Part shown: positions 1 to 6,048 of the stretch, piece after piece | How positions within the stretch are numbered: the stretch's first letter is position 1 | Layout: each line of letters starts with the position of its first letter | Origin: Cytophagaceae bacterium | GTDB lineage: Bacteria > Bacteroidota > Bacteroidia > Cytophagales > Flexibacteraceae | Direction: 5' to 3' | Assembly: GCA_947464365.1 (NCBI GenBank) | Contig: CANHWS010000144.1 | Span: forward strand, 1 to 8,598 | DNA: 8,598 bases | The notes under the pieces: generated by a model | What the model saw: only the letters and a program-made list of their open reading frames with translations | Database searches by the model: none | What the model was told of the DNA's origin: nothing | Position numbers and translations under genes: made by a program

Positions 1-255
1 CTTGTCCAATGCGCGGAGGTGATCAAACCAGGGGGCAAACTGGTAGTAATGAGCTACCATTCGCTAGAAGATCGGTTGGTGAAAAACATCATCAACAAAG
101 GCAACCTCGAAGGGACGGATGTCAAAGATGTGTTTGGCAACCCACAATTATTGTTCAAGGCCCAGAACCGCAAACCCATTGAGGCAGACGATCAAGAGTT
201 GCTTGACAATCCACGTAGTCGCAGTGCTAAGCTCAGGATCGCAACCAAGCTATAA
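1..255 (+). CDS. rsmH: 16S rRNA (cytosine-1402-N4)-methyltransferase RsmH, C-terminal part
   Basis: This is the last 84 codons of RsmH (MraW), cut off by the left window edge; the complete protein is usually about 300 residues. The family transfers a methyl group from S-adenosylmethionine to N4 of C1402 in 16S rRNA, tuning the ribosomal P site. The visible part carries the family signature PGG-L-V-MSYHSLEDRLVK near its start and ends with the conserved tail NPRSRSAKLRIATKL, followed by TAA. The frame is open from base 1, so the GTG at 19 is an internal valine and not a start. In many bacteria rsmH is followed by ftsL and the division/cell-wall cluster. Here a 217-base gap and then eno follow, so that cluster is not continued on this side. 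Identification is firm from the two motifs. Confidence 0.95.
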   Translation, partial: LVQCAEVIKPGGKLVVMSYHSLEDRLVKNIINKGNLEGTDVKDVFGNPQLLFKAQNRKPIEADDQELLDNPRSRSAKLRIATKL

Positions 256-472
256 ATGACAAACTAGGCCCCTTAGAGGCCTATGGCCCCACCATCCAGA
301 CTTTACAATGCCATAACACGCAAAATGTGTACCTTCGTGGCCACGTTGTGATAGGCAACAAAAGCACCAAATTCGAGATCGAAAATACCCTAAATACCGC
401 TTGGGACCTTAGGGTTTTGATACGCTAGAATTTACTGAGTCGATATATTTAACCAATCCCCCCTACGAGACC
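256..472. other. Intergenic gap between rsmH and eno, probably holding the eno promoter
   Basis: No recognised gene lies here. An open frame with no ATG runs from 231 to 428 (TAG stop). It could encode at most about 65 residues and resembles nothing I know. Near 401-433 there is a loose promoter-like pair: TTGGGA at 401-406 and TAGAAT at 426-431, 19 bases apart, about 40 bases before the eno ATG. It also only partly fits the Bacteroidota pattern TTG...TAnnTTTG. There is no intrinsic terminator with a T-run after rsmH. The promoter reading is inference and weak. Confidence 0.3.
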
Positions 473-1747
473 ATGAGTCTAATAGAAAGTGTAGTGGCCC
501 GCCAGATCCTGGATAGCCGCGGCAACCCGACCATTGAAGTTGATGTTTATACCACCAATGGTTTTGGCCGCGCTGCCGTCCCTAGTGGTGCCAGTACAGG
601 TACACACGAAGCCGTCGAGCTCCGTGACAATGACAAGTCCAAATACATGGGCAAAGGTGTCCTCAAGGCTGTTGATAACGTCAACGATATTTTGGCTGGT
701 GAGCTAGAAGGCCTAGATGTCACAGACCAGAACTACATCGATCAACTGATGATCGAAATTGATGGTACCCCAAACAAGTCAAAACTTGGAGCTAATGCCA
801 TCCTTGGTGTTAGCCTTGCTGTTGCCAAAGCCGCAGCTGAAGAAGCTGGTTTACCACTATATCGCTACGTCGGTGGTGTGAGTGCCAACACCTTGCCAGT
901 TCCGATGATGAACATCCTGAACGGTGGTGAGCATGCTGACAACGGCATCGACTTCCAAGAGTACATGATCATGCCAGTTGGTGCGCCAACTTTTTCTGAA
1001 GCTTTGCGTTGGGGTACGGAGATTTTCCACCACCTCAAAGCAGTATTGAAGAAAAAAGGCCTTAGCACCAACGTTGGTGACGAAGGTGGCTTTGCGCCAA
1101 ACTTGGCCAACAACGTTGATGCCATCGAAGTGGTCCTCCAAGCCATCGAGGCAGCTGGCTACAAAGCTGGTGTTGATGTCATGATCGCGATTGATGCCGC
1201 TGCTAGCGAATTCTACAACGCTGAGACTGGTCTTTATACTTTCAAAAAATCTACTGGTGATGTCCTGACTTCAGACCAAATGGCTGAGTACTGGGCTGAC
1301 TGGAGCCGCAAATACCCGATCATCAGCATCGAGGACGGTATGGCCGAAGACGACTGGAAAGGCTGGAAAAAAGTGACTGACCTTATTGGCAGCACAACCC
1401 AACTCGTTGGTGATGATTTGTTCGTGACTAACACCACCCGTCTGCAACAAGGTATCGACCAAGGTATCGCTAACGCCCTATTGGTGAAGGTGAACCAAAT
1501 CGGTAGCCTGAGCGAAACAATCGCAGCTGTCTCAATGGCTCAACGTGCCAAGTTCAAAACTGTCATGTCGCACCGCAGTGGTGAGACCGAGGACACCACC
1601 ATCGCTGATCTTGCGGTTGCGCTCAACTGTGGTCAGATCAAAACTGGTTCTGCTTCTCGTTCTGACAGGATCGCAAAATATAACCAATTGCTCCGCATCG
1701 AGGAAGAACTAGGTGATATGGCCTACTTCCCAGGTCGCAAAATGTAG
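473..1747 (+). CDS. eno: Enolase (phosphopyruvate hydratase)
   Basis: Enolase interconverts 2-phosphoglycerate and phosphoenolpyruvate in glycolysis and gluconeogenesis; it is a cytosolic Mg-dependent enzyme. The 424 residues match the usual bacterial length of about 420-435. Seen in order: the mobile active-site loop PSGAST (37-42), NGGEHAD with His154 and then Glu163, VGDEGG with catalytic-base partner Glu204, metal ligands Asp241, Glu287 (SIEDG) and Asp314 (VGDDLF), the general base Lys339 (LVKVNQ), SHRSGETED (366-374) and the substrate lysine Lys390 in KTGSASRSDR. All catalytic residues are therefore present. The ATG at 473 gives the standard N-terminus with the motif ARQILDSRGNPT. No Shine-Dalgarno sequence precedes it. 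Glycine codons are strongly skewed to GGT compared with the next gene, as expected for a highly expressed protein. An intrinsic terminator follows, so eno is probably its own transcription unit. Confidence 0.99.
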   Translation: MSLIESVVARQILDSRGNPTIEVDVYTTNGFGRAAVPSGASTGTHEAVELRDNDKSKYMGKGVLKAVDNVNDILAGELEGLDVTDQNYIDQLMIEIDGTPNKSKLGANAILGVSLAVAKAAAEEAGLPLYRYVGGVSANTLPVPMMNILNGGEHADNGIDFQEYMIMPVGAPTFSEALRWGTEIFHHLKAVLKKKGLSTNVGDEGGFAPNLANNVDAIEVVLQAIEAAGYKAGVDVMIAIDAAASEFYNAETGLYTFKKSTGDVLTSDQMAEYWADWSRKYPIISIEDGMAEDDWKGWKKVTDLIGSTTQLVGDDLFVTNTTRLQQGIDQGIANALLVKVNQIGSLSETIAAVSMAQRAKFKTVMSHRSGETEDTTIADLAVALNCGQIKTGSASRSDRIAKYNQLLRIEEELGDMAYFPGRKM

Positions 1748-1779
1748 TCTTAGGCAACAATCCAGATATATAGACAATC

Positions 1780-1820
1780 AGCCCGATCGCTCACAAGAGT
1801 TGGTCGGGCTTTTTGTTTTT
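1780..1820 (+). terminator. Intrinsic terminator after eno
   Basis: The arms AGCCCGATC (1780-1788) and GGTCGGGCT (1802-1810) pair over 9 base pairs with one G-T wobble around a 13-base loop. A T-run (TTTTGTTTTTT) follows directly. It starts 32 bases after the eno stop codon. This is the only strong factor-independent terminator seen in the window. It separates eno from the dehydrogenase gene downstream. Confidence 0.9.
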
Positions 1821-1882
1821 TCCGAAACTTATTGACTGAGGTGGTGGTTCTTCCGATAGGGCTAAGTCATTAGGATTAGGTG

Positions 1883-1948
1883 CCAATTTGGTCCTAACTT
1901 TATTGATAAGAACTTGTTCTAAAACTCAGAGGATTCTATTGATCCTTT
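1883..1948 (+). promoter_or_regulatory. Possible promoter and 5' leader hairpin before the sugar dehydrogenase
   Basis: Between the eno terminator and the dehydrogenase ATG lies TAACTTTA (1895-1902), one base off the Bacteroidota -7 pattern TAnnTTTG, but without a well-spaced TTG upstream. Further on, AGAGGAT (1928-1934) and ATCCTTT (1942-1948) can form a 7-base-pair hairpin with one wobble and a 7-base loop, ending 15 bases before the start codon. It has no T-run after it, so it is not a terminator. It could affect translation or be chance. Low confidence. Confidence 0.22.
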
Positions 1949-1963
1949 AGAATAATAACCACC

Positions 1964-3283
1964 ATGAGATCAACACCAAACCTAACCCTATTGAACAAAT
2001 GGCTGCTTGGGCTCAGCCTAGCCTTGGCTCCATTGATCCTTCTCAGTTGGACCTCTGCTTCAGTTGATAAGATACCAAACGGCAAACGGACAAAGTCCAC
2101 AATTGGTAATGATAAACCTATCAGCAACCCAACCAGTCTAGCCACTTGGAAACCCATTGCGAAGGATATTGTAGCCCCTATTGGCATTGCGACCACCCCT
2201 GTATATTCTGGCCAGCTATTTGTCTTGAGCCAACCAGGTCAGATTTATGCCATTTCGGCCACAGGCAAGGAAGACCAAAAGCCCCGTTTAGTGGCCGACC
2301 TAGCAGACAAAATCAAAAGCCCCAATGCTGGTTATGACGAGTGTGGGCTATTAGGGATGGCCTTCCACCCAAGGTTCAAGACCAATGGCAAGGTATATCT
2401 GCACTATAGCCGTCCAGGCAAAGCAGCTGGACGTAACCATATCTCGGCCATCGTGATGCACCAAATGTCTGCGGATGGGACTCTATCAACTACAGGCACT
2501 GATATTTTGACCGTTGATCAGCCAGAAGGTAACCACAATGGTGGCGCACTCGAGTTCGGGCCAGATGGCTATCTCTACATCGGCCTTGGTGATGGGGGAG
2601 GGCAAGGTGACAAACACGGTACTATTGGCAACTCGCAGGATTTAGGGGTATTGCTTGGCAAAGTCCTCAGGATCAATATCGACAAAAAGGGTGACGGAAC
2701 GGAATACAGCATCCCATCGGATAATCCGTTTGTGACTGATGCTGCGGCTCGTCCCGAAATTTGGGCCTATGGTTTCCGTAACCCATGGCGGTTTAGTTTC
2801 GACAAGAAAACTGGTGACTTGTTTGTTGGTGATGTAGGCCAAAATGAGTTTGAAGAGGTTAGCATAGTCACTAAAGGTGGCAACTATGGCTGGCGGATTA
2901 TGGAAGGCAACCATTGCTACAACCCCAAAACTGATTGTCAGACCATGGCTACCAACTTACAGCCCCCAATTGACGAATATCCTCACACCACGGGTGTTAG
3001 TGTCACCGGTGGATATGTCTATCGTGGCAAGGCGATACCAGCCCTGACTGGCCATTACATTTATGGTGACTGGATTGGTAAATTGTTCGACCTAGCCCCG
3101 AATCCAGACGGAAAACATTGGACGCATTCGGCCTTTTCGCCATCGGCCATGCCTCCGCTTGAAGAACTACGTGTAAATGCTTTTGGCCAAGATGTGGCAG
3201 GTGAGCTTTACCTTTGTGCCCAGAACCAAACAGGTCCACAGCGCCAGTCTGGTGTCATTTACAAACTAGTTTCTGCCAAATAG
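1964..3283 (+). CDS. Secreted PQQ-dependent sugar dehydrogenase (glucose/sorbosone dehydrogenase family)
   Basis: A 439-residue member of the soluble quinoprotein glucose/sorbosone dehydrogenase family, six-bladed beta-propellers that oxidise aldose sugars in the periplasm using PQQ. The N-terminus has a signal peptide: Lys12 followed by a hydrophobic run at about 13-29, with likely cleavage near SWTSA (28-32) and no lipobox cysteine. Family motifs in order: DECGLLGMAFHPRF (125-138), NHNGGALEFGPDGYLYIGLGD (190-210) with His191 in the position of the catalytic histidine, GKVLRINID (232-240), GFRNPWRF (270-277) with Arg272 in the substrate/PQQ region, VGDVGQNEFEEV (288-299), GGNYGW (305-310) and TGGYVYRG (348-355). 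Cys318 and Cys325 sit close together in a loop and may form a disulphide. Natural substrate and true cofactor cannot be told from sequence; no PQQ synthesis gene is in view. The stop is 38 bases before hemB, so the two may share a transcript. Confidence 0.9.
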   Translation: MRSTPNLTLLNKWLLGLSLALAPLILLSWTSASVDKIPNGKRTKSTIGNDKPISNPTSLATWKPIAKDIVAPIGIATTPVYSGQLFVLSQPGQIYAISATGKEDQKPRLVADLADKIKSPNAGYDECGLLGMAFHPRFKTNGKVYLHYSRPGKAAGRNHISAIVMHQMSADGTLSTTGTDILTVDQPEGNHNGGALEFGPDGYLYIGLGDGGGQGDKHGTIGNSQDLGVLLGKVLRINIDKKGDGTEYSIPSDNPFVTDAAARPEIWAYGFRNPWRFSFDKKTGDLFVGDVGQNEFEEVSIVTKGGNYGWRIMEGNHCYNPKTDCQTMATNLQPPIDEYPHTTGVSVTGGYVYRGKAIPALTGHYIYGDWIGKLFDLAPNPDGKHWTHSAFSPSAMPPLEELRVNAFGQDVAGELYLCAQNQTGPQRQSGVIYKLVSAK

Positions 3284-3321
3284 AGGCACTCAATATCCTC
3301 TAATTTGACTACCAACATATT

Positions 3322-4299
3322 ATGCTCAGCCGCCCCAGACGTAACCGCAAATCTGCCGCCATCCGTGGTTTGGTAGCCGAAACTTCGCTCCGAACATCCC
3401 AGTTGATCTACCCGATGTTTCTGGCCGAAGGCAAAGCCCAACGCATCGAGATCAAGTCTATGCCGGGGCAATACAGGCTCTCAGCTGACGAATTGTTACG
3501 TGAGATTGAGTCGTGTGTGGAGCTTGGAGTTATGAGCTATTGTTTGTTCCCAGTAGTTTCAGAGGTACATAAGGACAAATATGCCACCTCCAGCAAAGAC
3601 CCAAACGGGCTCTATCCTACCACAATCCGGACCATCAAGGAGGCTTTCCCTGATGTCTGCATCATGACGGACGTGGCAATGGATCCCTATAGCACCGATG
3701 GGCATGATGGGCTTGTAGAGGGTGGTAAAATCCTGAATGACGAAACACTGCCCATCTTGGCTGCCATGGCTGTGGCACAAGCTCAGGCAGGTGCGGATAT
3801 TATTGGCCCGTCAGACATGATGGATGGACGTGTCTGGCACATCCGTGAAGAGCTAGACAAGGCAGGATATGCTGATGTTAGCATCATGAGCTATACTGCC
3901 AAATATGCGAGTGCTTTCTATGGTCCGTTTCGGGAGGCGCTAGACAGTGCCCCTAAGTTTGGCGACAAAAAGACCTATCAGATGAACCCCGCCAACATCC
4001 AGGAGGCACTGCGTGAGGCAGACCTTGATGCCCGGGAGGGTGCAGACATCCTGATGGTCAAACCGGCCTTGGCTTACCTAGATGTAATCAAAGCGTTATC
4101 CGACACCCAGACCTTGCCTATCAGTTGCTACAACGTCAGCGGTGAGTATGCGATGATCAAGGCCGCTGCTGCTCAAGGCTGGATAGATGGCCCACGCACA
4201 ATGGCAGAGACCCTATTGGCCATGCGGCGGGCAGGTGCAAGCACTATTTTGACGTACTTTGCAAAAGAGTTTGCGCAGCAATTCCCATCTGGCATCTAG
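3322..4299 (+). CDS. hemB: Delta-aminolevulinic acid dehydratase (porphobilinogen synthase)
   Basis: HemB condenses two 5-aminolevulinate molecules into porphobilinogen, an early step of haem (tetrapyrrole) synthesis in the cytosol. At 325 residues it has the normal length. The two Schiff-base lysines are visible: Lys194 in SYTAKYASAFYGPF and Lys247 in MVKPALAYLDVI. The metal loop at 113-130 reads CIMTDVAMDPYSTDGHDG. Zinc enzymes carry three cysteines here; this protein has Asp117, Ala119 and Asp-type residues instead, so it belongs to the magnesium/zinc-independent class. The segment READLDAREGAD (231-242) before Lys247 fits enzymes with an allosteric magnesium site. The ATG at 3322 gives the usual RPRRNRK N-terminus and has no Shine-Dalgarno sequence. 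It lies 38 bases after the dehydrogenase gene and is followed by a Fur-family gene on the same strand. Confidence 0.98.
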   Translation: MLSRPRRNRKSAAIRGLVAETSLRTSQLIYPMFLAEGKAQRIEIKSMPGQYRLSADELLREIESCVELGVMSYCLFPVVSEVHKDKYATSSKDPNGLYPTTIRTIKEAFPDVCIMTDVAMDPYSTDGHDGLVEGGKILNDETLPILAAMAVAQAQAGADIIGPSDMMDGRVWHIREELDKAGYADVSIMSYTAKYASAFYGPFREALDSAPKFGDKKTYQMNPANIQEALREADLDAREGADILMVKPALAYLDVIKALSDTQTLPISCYNVSGEYAMIKAAAAQGWIDGPRTMAETLLAMRRAGASTILTYFAKEFAQQFPSGI

Positions 4300-4424
4300 C
4301 CTGTGGTTGTTGTCGATTGACATCTCTGTTAATTTTTCTTTCCCAAACTATTTTGCCTACCACAGCCCTACATACAGATAGCCCTACTATTACATCTGGC
4401 ACATTGTCACCGTTTGACCAGTCG

Positions 4425-4871
4425 GTGGTGAGTCGCCATGCATTAGCATCAGAAAGGTTACTAAAGGCTGCTCAATTACGGAACACGGATCAGCGGCTGA
4501 TGGTCATGGCTGTATTCTTAGAGTCAGGATCGGCTTTGGCACATGGCGAGCTAGAGCGACTCATAGGCCACCATCTGGACCGTGTGACCTTGTATCGCAC
4601 ACTGAAGACATTTGTTGACAAAGGTTTGCTACACAGCATCCCTGATAAAAAGGAAGGCTCCAAATATGCCCTCTGTAAAGACGAATGTCATGGTCATTCG
4701 CCAGGTGAGGAGCATAACCACCAGCATAACCACCTACACTTTACATGCCGAAGTTGTAATGGTACCTACTGCCTAGAGAACATCACAATACCGACCTTCA
4801 ACCTGCCAAGTGGATACAGGCTCGAAGAAGCAAGCTTGGTAGCCCAAGGTCTGTGTGATCGTTGTGCTTAA
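4425..4871 (+). CDS. Fur-family metal-responsive transcriptional regulator
   Basis: A Fur/Zur/PerR-type repressor. In numbering from the GTG at 4425 (148 residues): the winged-helix region spans about 10-84, with LRNTDQR (18-24), then DRVTLYRTLKTFVDKGLL (52-69) as the recognition helix. A His-rich stretch (HGH...EEHNHQHNHLHF, about 89-106) is followed by C-x2-C at Cys108/Cys111, CLE at 116-118 and a C-terminal C-x2-C at Cys144/Cys147, the two pairs that hold the structural zinc. Which metal it senses cannot be decided. Start choice: the frame has no ATG before the DNA-binding domain. GTG at 4425 or 4428 gives a normal-length protein; TTG at 4404, 4353 or 4317 would add a Thr/Ser/Leu-rich extension of up to 36 residues unlike the family. 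It follows hemB on the same strand and converges with the ABC ATPase gene 42 bases on. Confidence 0.88.
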   Translation: MVSRHALASERLLKAAQLRNTDQRLMVMAVFLESGSALAHGELERLIGHHLDRVTLYRTLKTFVDKGLLHSIPDKKEGSKYALCKDECHGHSPGEEHNHQHNHLHFTCRSCNGTYCLENITIPTFNLPSGYRLEEASLVAQGLCDRCA

Positions 4872-4913
4872 GCCTATTTCCTGATTTTCTGGACCTATAT
4901 CTACTCATTAGCC

Positions 4914-5855
4914 TTATTTCAGATCGGTATCGCCGGTCTCGCCTACGATGCTGATAAAGATGTCCTTGATAGAAGGTACCACTTCTTCAAAATGCTGGAT
5001 TTCGAACGTTGGTAACAGCTGCATGATCAAGTGGTTGGTGTTGGCATGAGGGGCGATTGTCACTACTAGCTCCTGAAGCCCGTCCCTGTTCTGTTTGTTT
5101 TCTTTGACCGTGAACTCTGCCCCAAGTTGCGGGATAGACCCAGTGCCAGATACCCGATAGGTATGGGTGCGATATTGACTACGCAAATTTTTGGTTGAGC
5201 CATCAAGCACCTTTCTGGATTTATTGATCAAGGCCAGGTGGTCACAAAGCTCCTCGACTGACTCCATGCGGTGGGTGCTAAAGATGATGGTACTGCCTTG
5301 CTCTTTCAGCCGCAGGATCTCGTCTTTGACCAAGTTTTCGTTGATCGGGTCAAAACCAGTAAAGGGTTCGTCCAAGATCAGCAGTTTAGGCTCATGGACC
5401 ACGGTGGCGATAAACTGCACCTTCTGGGCCATGCCTTTGCTGAGATCCTCTACTTTTTTGTTCCACCAGTCCTGGATACCGAACCGCACAAACCAATCTG
5501 TGAGTTTGATTTTGGCCTCTTTTTCGGTCAGACCTTTAAGTTGGGATAGGTACAGCAACTGATCGCCGACCTTCATCTTTTTGTATAGGCCACGCTCCTC
5601 GGGCAGGTAGCCAATCTGGTTGATGTCATTACTGGTCATCTCTCGGCCAGCAATAAATATTTTGCCTTTGTCAGGTGCTGTTATCCGGGTGATGATCCTG
5701 ATCAGGGAAGTTTTGCCAGCACCATTTGGACCCAATAGGCCAAAAATAGTACCTTCAGGGATACTGATGCTGACGTCCTCGAGGGCACAGTAGTTTTGAT
5801 AATACTTATAGAGGCCAGTGGTTTCGAGTAATGGGGTCATGCTTGAGGAAGGCAA
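4914..5855 (-). CDS. ABC transporter ATP-binding protein (NatA-like, with DUF4162-type C-terminus)
   Basis: A 313-residue nucleotide-binding subunit that would power an ABC-2 type exporter from the cytosolic face of the inner membrane. Seen in order: Walker A GPNGAGKTS (42-50); IGYLPEERGLY (81-91), where Glu86 stands at the usual Q-loop glutamine as is common in this subgroup; signature LSKGMAQK (138-145), a variant of LSGGQ; Walker B LLILDEP (158-164) with catalytic Glu163; D-loop around GFDP (167-170); H-loop His195 in STHRM. After about residue 225 comes a C-terminal accessory domain of the kind found in sodium-export-like ATPases. The core motifs are complete, so it should be active. No permease gene lies beside it in the window; nadE is upstream and the next gene downstream is convergent. 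Transported substrate is unknown. Start is the ATG at 5855; Met6 is an alternative. Not confidently GldA. Confidence 0.92.
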   Translation of the reverse strand: MPSSSMTPLLETTGLYKYYQNYCALEDVSISIPEGTIFGLLGPNGAGKTSLIRIITRITAPDKGKIFIAGREMTSNDINQIGYLPEERGLYKKMKVGDQLLYLSQLKGLTEKEAKIKLTDWFVRFGIQDWWNKKVEDLSKGMAQKVQFIATVVHEPKLLILDEPFTGFDPINENLVKDEILRLKEQGSTIIFSTHRMESVEELCDHLALINKSRKVLDGSTKNLRSQYRTHTYRVSGTGSIPQLGAEFTVKENKQNRDGLQELVVTIAPHANTNHLIMQLLPTFEIQHFEEVVPSIKDIFISIVGETGDTDLK

Positions 5856-6048
5856 AGTTTTTGAGCAGGCTTTGGGGCGATCTCTGAAAGTAGGGTAGTA
5901 TGGGGTAAGGTGACTCTAACCCAATTGGGTCAAATACCTGAATCTGAAAACAAGGTAGGGCAAAGCAGGTTATCGGCCCAGCAAAATTGCACATCGGCCT
6001 TAAAATTGGGACCAATGGTCAAAAAGCTGGACTGTGAGCCAGGCAAAA
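5856..6048. promoter_or_regulatory. Gap between nadE and the ABC ATPase with palindromes
   Basis: This 193-base gap has no supported gene. It holds a perfect 12-base palindrome ACCCAATTGGGT (5919-5930), about 65 bases before the ATPase start codon. It also holds a near-palindrome GACCAATGGTC (6010-6020), 29 bases after the nadE stop, which overlaps TTGGGACCAA (6006-6015). They share the elements CCAAT and GGTC and could be protein-binding sites. I see no clear -7 pattern TAnnTTTG on the minus strand. Function is inference. Confidence 0.3.

Noticed and set aside
19..21. GTG at 19 as a real gene start
   Set aside because: The frame is open to base 1 and the residues before it continue the RsmH sequence, so the gene simply enters from the left edge.
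865..1146. Minus-strand open frames inside eno, and similar frames opposite the other genes
   Set aside because: They lie wholly opposite a gene with complete catalytic motifs, have no recognisable domains, and reflect codon bias on the other strand.
3281..3302. Hairpin TAGAGG...CCTCTA after the dehydrogenase stop as a terminator
   Set aside because: The stem is only 6 base pairs with a 10-base loop and is followed by ATTTG rather than a T-run. It does not support termination between the dehydrogenase gene and hemB.
3301..3307. TAATTTG before hemB as a Bacteroidota -7 box
   Set aside because: It is one base short of TAnnTTTG and has no TTG at a suitable distance upstream.
4872..4913. Bidirectional terminator between the convergent Fur and ABC genes
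   Set aside because: No inverted repeat is visible in the 42-base gap; only an imperfect direct repeat (AGCCTATTTC / AGCCTTATTTC).
6021..6040. Possible nadE terminator on the minus strand (CTGG / CCAG followed by CTTTTT)
   Set aside because: The stem is only 4 base pairs with an 8-base loop. The T-run is short, so it is too weak to call.
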